From NCBI RefSeq assembly GCF_013346935.1, contig NZ_JAAEEB010000003.1, positions 62,001 through 126,000 on the forward strand: a stretch of DNA of 64,000 bases, given 5' to 3'. Shown one piece after another: positions 61,808 through 64,000 of this stretch. A program made the position numbers and the translations under genes. Under the pieces are notes generated by a model, which was not told the origin of the DNA, made no database searches, and saw only the letters and a program-made list of their open reading frames with translations. The stretch comes from Lactobacillus melliventris (lineage in GTDB: Bacteria; Bacillota; Bacilli; Lactobacillales; Lactobacillaceae). The first letter of the stretch is position 1. Each line of letters opens with the position of its first letter.

Positions 61808-63314
61808 TTGAAGGAGCTAACCAGAAAGTTTGGTGATCTTGGTGCAAAGATTAAAGAACATGCGAATTGGACTTGTAGAACTTTGTGCGACCCTCATTAT
61901 TAGTAGTCTGATGATCATAGCTGGTATTATTTTGGGCTTGGATCTAGCATCCTTAATTATTAAGTTGTTTAGCGGTTTGATAAAACCAGATATGCCGAAT
62001 TTTAACGTCATTATTAGTTTTTTGCGGATAAATTCAGGCATGCAAGTCGTTATGTTACTGGTGGTTCTAATAATTGTTGGCGGTATTGTAGTAACTTTGA
62101 GGATAACCAGATCCACTTTAAGCAGTTTAGCTGAAAAAGAAGATGCACCTGCAATTTTTCAAAAACATTCAGGGCTAAAAATAATTGAAGTGGTTTTAGG
62201 GTTAATGGCAGTAGTTGCAGGCTACTTTATGTTAAATCTACCTAGCCATAGCTTGGTTAACACTGTATTGCCAGCATTTGTCACAATTGTATCAGGTACT
62301 TATTTGCTTTGCCACTCGTTATTAAGCTTGGTGCCTGAAAGTTGGTTTGCCAAAATCAAATTAACTAAGGGAAAAACGCAGCTGGAGCTTCACCATTATG
62401 CCAGCGTTTTTACTATCATTTCACTACTCTTCGCTTTGACTATGGGCGCTCTCGCTTTAAGTCATGACTTTAATGCTTTTCCCCAAGTTATTAAAAGGGG
62501 CATATATTATGATGGGGTAATTGTCAGCAATACCGCTAATATTAAAAACGATGTTGCTCAACTAAAAATTAAGAAGCAGCAAACTTACCATTATAAAGAA
62601 ACAAAAGGGCACTTTTATTTTGTTCGTAATGAACTGGCAGATAATCCAATTAAGTATGTCAAAAATATCGGCAGAAGCAATTTTCAAGTCAAAGCTATCA
62701 AGTTAGACCAATTGAATAAAAATTCTTTAGCAGGTGAAAGTTTCCGCGAACTCGTTCCTAATAGCAGTCAAAAAGATAAAACAATTGCACTTTGTTCAAC
62801 TGCAGAATTAAATAAGGTTAAAGGTAAAACTAAATATCTGACTTTGGTGCAGCTAAACAGTTTCGATAGAGATTGGCCATTTCTACTAAAAATTGAACAT
62901 AAACGGGCTCAAAGTAGTGCCGTCTATAGTCGTCTCTATAGCAACTCTAAGGCGGCTACTTATCAGCTGATATTGGGGATGAGTAAAGAAATGAAGATCT
63001 TGGGCTATTCAGTGGCATTTGTGTTTGGCGTAAGTCTGATTACTGTTTTAATGATAGTAGTAAAAGCTGCTAAAAGAGAACAGAAGTTAGCGAATGAGAG
63101 GCTGGCTCAAAGAACATGGCAGAGCAAAACAGGACTTTTGTTCTTTGTTCCTGCAACATTTGGTGTCTTTGATGTTTTGTTTGGCTTAAAATTTTTTGAT
63201 CAGATTTTGCCAACAGCATATTATAAAGTTTGGCTACCAATAGTATTGATGTTACTAGTTTATTTTGTTATTTATCTGCTAACAGTTCGGAGATATCACA
63301 ATGCTGAATTTTAA
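61808..63314 (+). pseudogene. BceB-type permease, copy 3, N-terminally truncated (probable pseudogene)
   Basis: An open frame of 494 residues (61830-63314) aligns with copies 1 and 2 from about residue 95 onward (MRIGLVELCATLIISSLMII..., FAFGV... and the closing VWLPIVLMLLVYFVIYLLTV). TM1, TM2 and the surrounding 90 residues are missing. In another frame, from a TTG at 61808 behind a GGTGG site, the reading RKFGDLGAK matches RKHDYGMYMMLGAK of the other copies, so a single-base frameshift near 61850-61860 joins the two. It has no ATPase partner of its own. A truncated but expressed protein cannot be excluded. Confidence 0.7.
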
Positions 63315-63331
63315 AAAATTTAGACATAAAG

Positions 63332-63366
63332 ATGACCCCCAAATTTGTCCTAAATTTGGGGGTCAT
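63332..63366. repeat. 15-bp perfect inverted repeat between convergent genes
   Basis: ATGACCCCCAAATTT and AAATTTGGGGGTCAT flank GTCCT. There is no good T-run on either side, so it is not a typical intrinsic terminator, though it lies between convergent genes. Confidence 0.85.
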
Positions 63367-63398
63367 ATCATCCTGAGCGTGCTTTTTATTGTGTTTAT

Positions 63399-64000
63399 TT
63401 AATGAAAGATAATGCCTAAAATTAGTCCGCAGACTTGCATTAATTGAAACCAAAACAAGTTTTGCGGTGCTAAATCAAAAGTTGTGGGTACTCTGTGCTT
63501 GACGTTATCTTCATCAACCCAAAAAGCCATATCCTTGGTCTGCTTCTGCCTGAATGCCTGCACGTTTTTATAGAGCTTCGGCAAAGTTACAAAAATTAAT
63601 AGTTGCCAAATGGGTAAAAGACGGAATATGACGCTGATAGCAACTATAGCAAATGGGGCCAGAGTTAAAAAGCTGAATAAGTTTAAGGAATTCTGAACTC
63701 CAATGTATGAAGGTAGGGTGTGACGGCCATTAGCCAAGTCCTGCTTCAAATCGCAGGTATTGTCCGCCAGCATTGTCGCCGCGTTAAAGAATGCTTGCGG
63801 TAAAGCTACCCAAAAAATTAATAATAGATTGGCTAAGTTGCCTCCGACATTAAATTGCGGCCAATCAAAATTTAAATAGGCTAATTGACTTACTGGTGAA
63901 TTGATATAAACAGCTAAAAACATAATTCCCAGCCCTTCAAATAAACCAGCAAGAATTTCTCCCAATGGTACCCTGGAGAAAGGCACTGGACCGTATGTGT
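63399..64000 (-). CDS. menA: 1,4-dihydroxy-2-naphthoate prenyltransferase (UbiA family), 5' end outside window
   Basis: The frame is open to the right edge, so the N-terminal part is missing; the GTG at 63986 is internal. The visible 200 residues show the MenA motif YGPVPFSRVPLGEILAG, the second Asp-rich motif ADNTCDLKQDLANGRHTLPSYIG and about five TM helices. MenA joins a polyprenyl chain to dihydroxynaphthoate in menaquinone synthesis. Many lactobacilli keep only part of the pathway and depend on external precursors; no other men genes are in this window. Confidence 0.88.
   Translation of the reverse strand, partial: TYGPVPFSRVPLGEILAGLFEGLGIMFLAVYINSPVSQLAYLNFDWPQFNVGGNLANLLLIFWVALPQAFFNAATMLADNTCDLKQDLANGRHTLPSYIGVQNSLNLFSFLTLAPFAIVAISVIFRLLPIWQLLIFVTLPKLYKNVQAFRQKQTKDMAFWVDEDNVKHRVPTTFDLAPQNLFWFQLMQVCGLILGIIFH

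Noticed and set aside
60571-61829. Short hydrophobic peptide (SHP) gene for the Rgg regulator
   Set aside because: Neither flank contains a short frame with a ribosome site and the hydrophobic C-terminus expected.
1-64000. CRISPR arrays, tRNA or rRNA genes, prophage
   Set aside because: No regularly spaced repeats, no cloverleaf candidates in the gaps and no phage structural genes were seen.

Overview
The window looks like chromosomal DNA from a member of the genus Lactobacillus, most likely the acidophilus/helveticus/delbrueckii group. The evidence is low G+C content, two surface proteins with SLAP (S-layer protein A) domains, an Apf-like cell-wall protein, a helveticin J-type bacteriocin gene, PepN, D-lactate dehydrogenase-type and nucleoside deoxyribosyltransferase genes, and T-box control of asnA. 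I cannot name the species from sequence alone. Almost every position carries a gene, and most operons end in clear intrinsic terminators.

Layout. 0-6 kb: surface and secreted proteins (a BspA-type leucine-rich-repeat protein cut by the window edge, a small lysine-rich secreted protein, two tandem 507-residue SLAP paralogues). 6-12 kb: rarA, then an auxin-efflux-type carrier plus D-2-hydroxyacid dehydrogenase operon that converges on a DcuS/CitA-type two-component system. 12-17 kb: two small membrane proteins, an alpha/beta hydrolase, and an amino-acid ABC importer read from a lysine riboswitch. 17-26 kb: housekeeping genes (Mpg glycosylase, TerC, Sir2, AsnA behind a T-box with an AAC specifier, MazG-like, nitroreductase, cardiolipin synthase, RNase H). 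26-29 kb: a DUF1002 protein and an IS607-type element carrying a serine recombinase and TnpB. 29-38 kb: glycosyltransferase, an unusual alpha/beta hydrolase, prs, TetR, nucleoside deoxyribosyltransferase, a CAP-domain protein, the helveticin J homologue, ddl, and a MerR/RacA-like protein. 38-45 kb: a YibE/F pair with an esterase, and a TetR-SDR-nitroreductase cluster with strong inverted repeats. 45-53 kb: Apf-like protein, pepN, and a sugar locus (RpiR regulator, ChbG/YdjC deacetylase, PTS EIICB, GH4 6-phospho-alpha-glucosidase). 53-64 kb: L,D-transpeptidase, GalT-like protein, ECF S component, a BceA-type ATPase with two full FtsX/BceB permeases, an Rgg-type regulator, a third N-terminally truncated permease, and the 3' part of menA.

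Points of most interest. (1) A complete lysine riboswitch with consensus promoter and terminator in front of a substrate-binding/permease fusion, which predicts a lysine importer. (2) A ChbG-PTS-GH4 operon in which the GH4 enzyme carries the alpha-type CDMP signature, suggesting use of an N-acetylated alpha-linked disaccharide. (3) A helveticin J-type gene flanked by exact 15-bp inverted repeats that lie in its neighbours' upstream regions. (4) A three-copy BceB permease series, the third decayed, beside an Rgg regulator. (5) An IS607/TnpB element inserted just upstream of a DUF1002 gene that lacks a normal ribosome-binding site. I found no rRNA, tRNA, CRISPR array or prophage.
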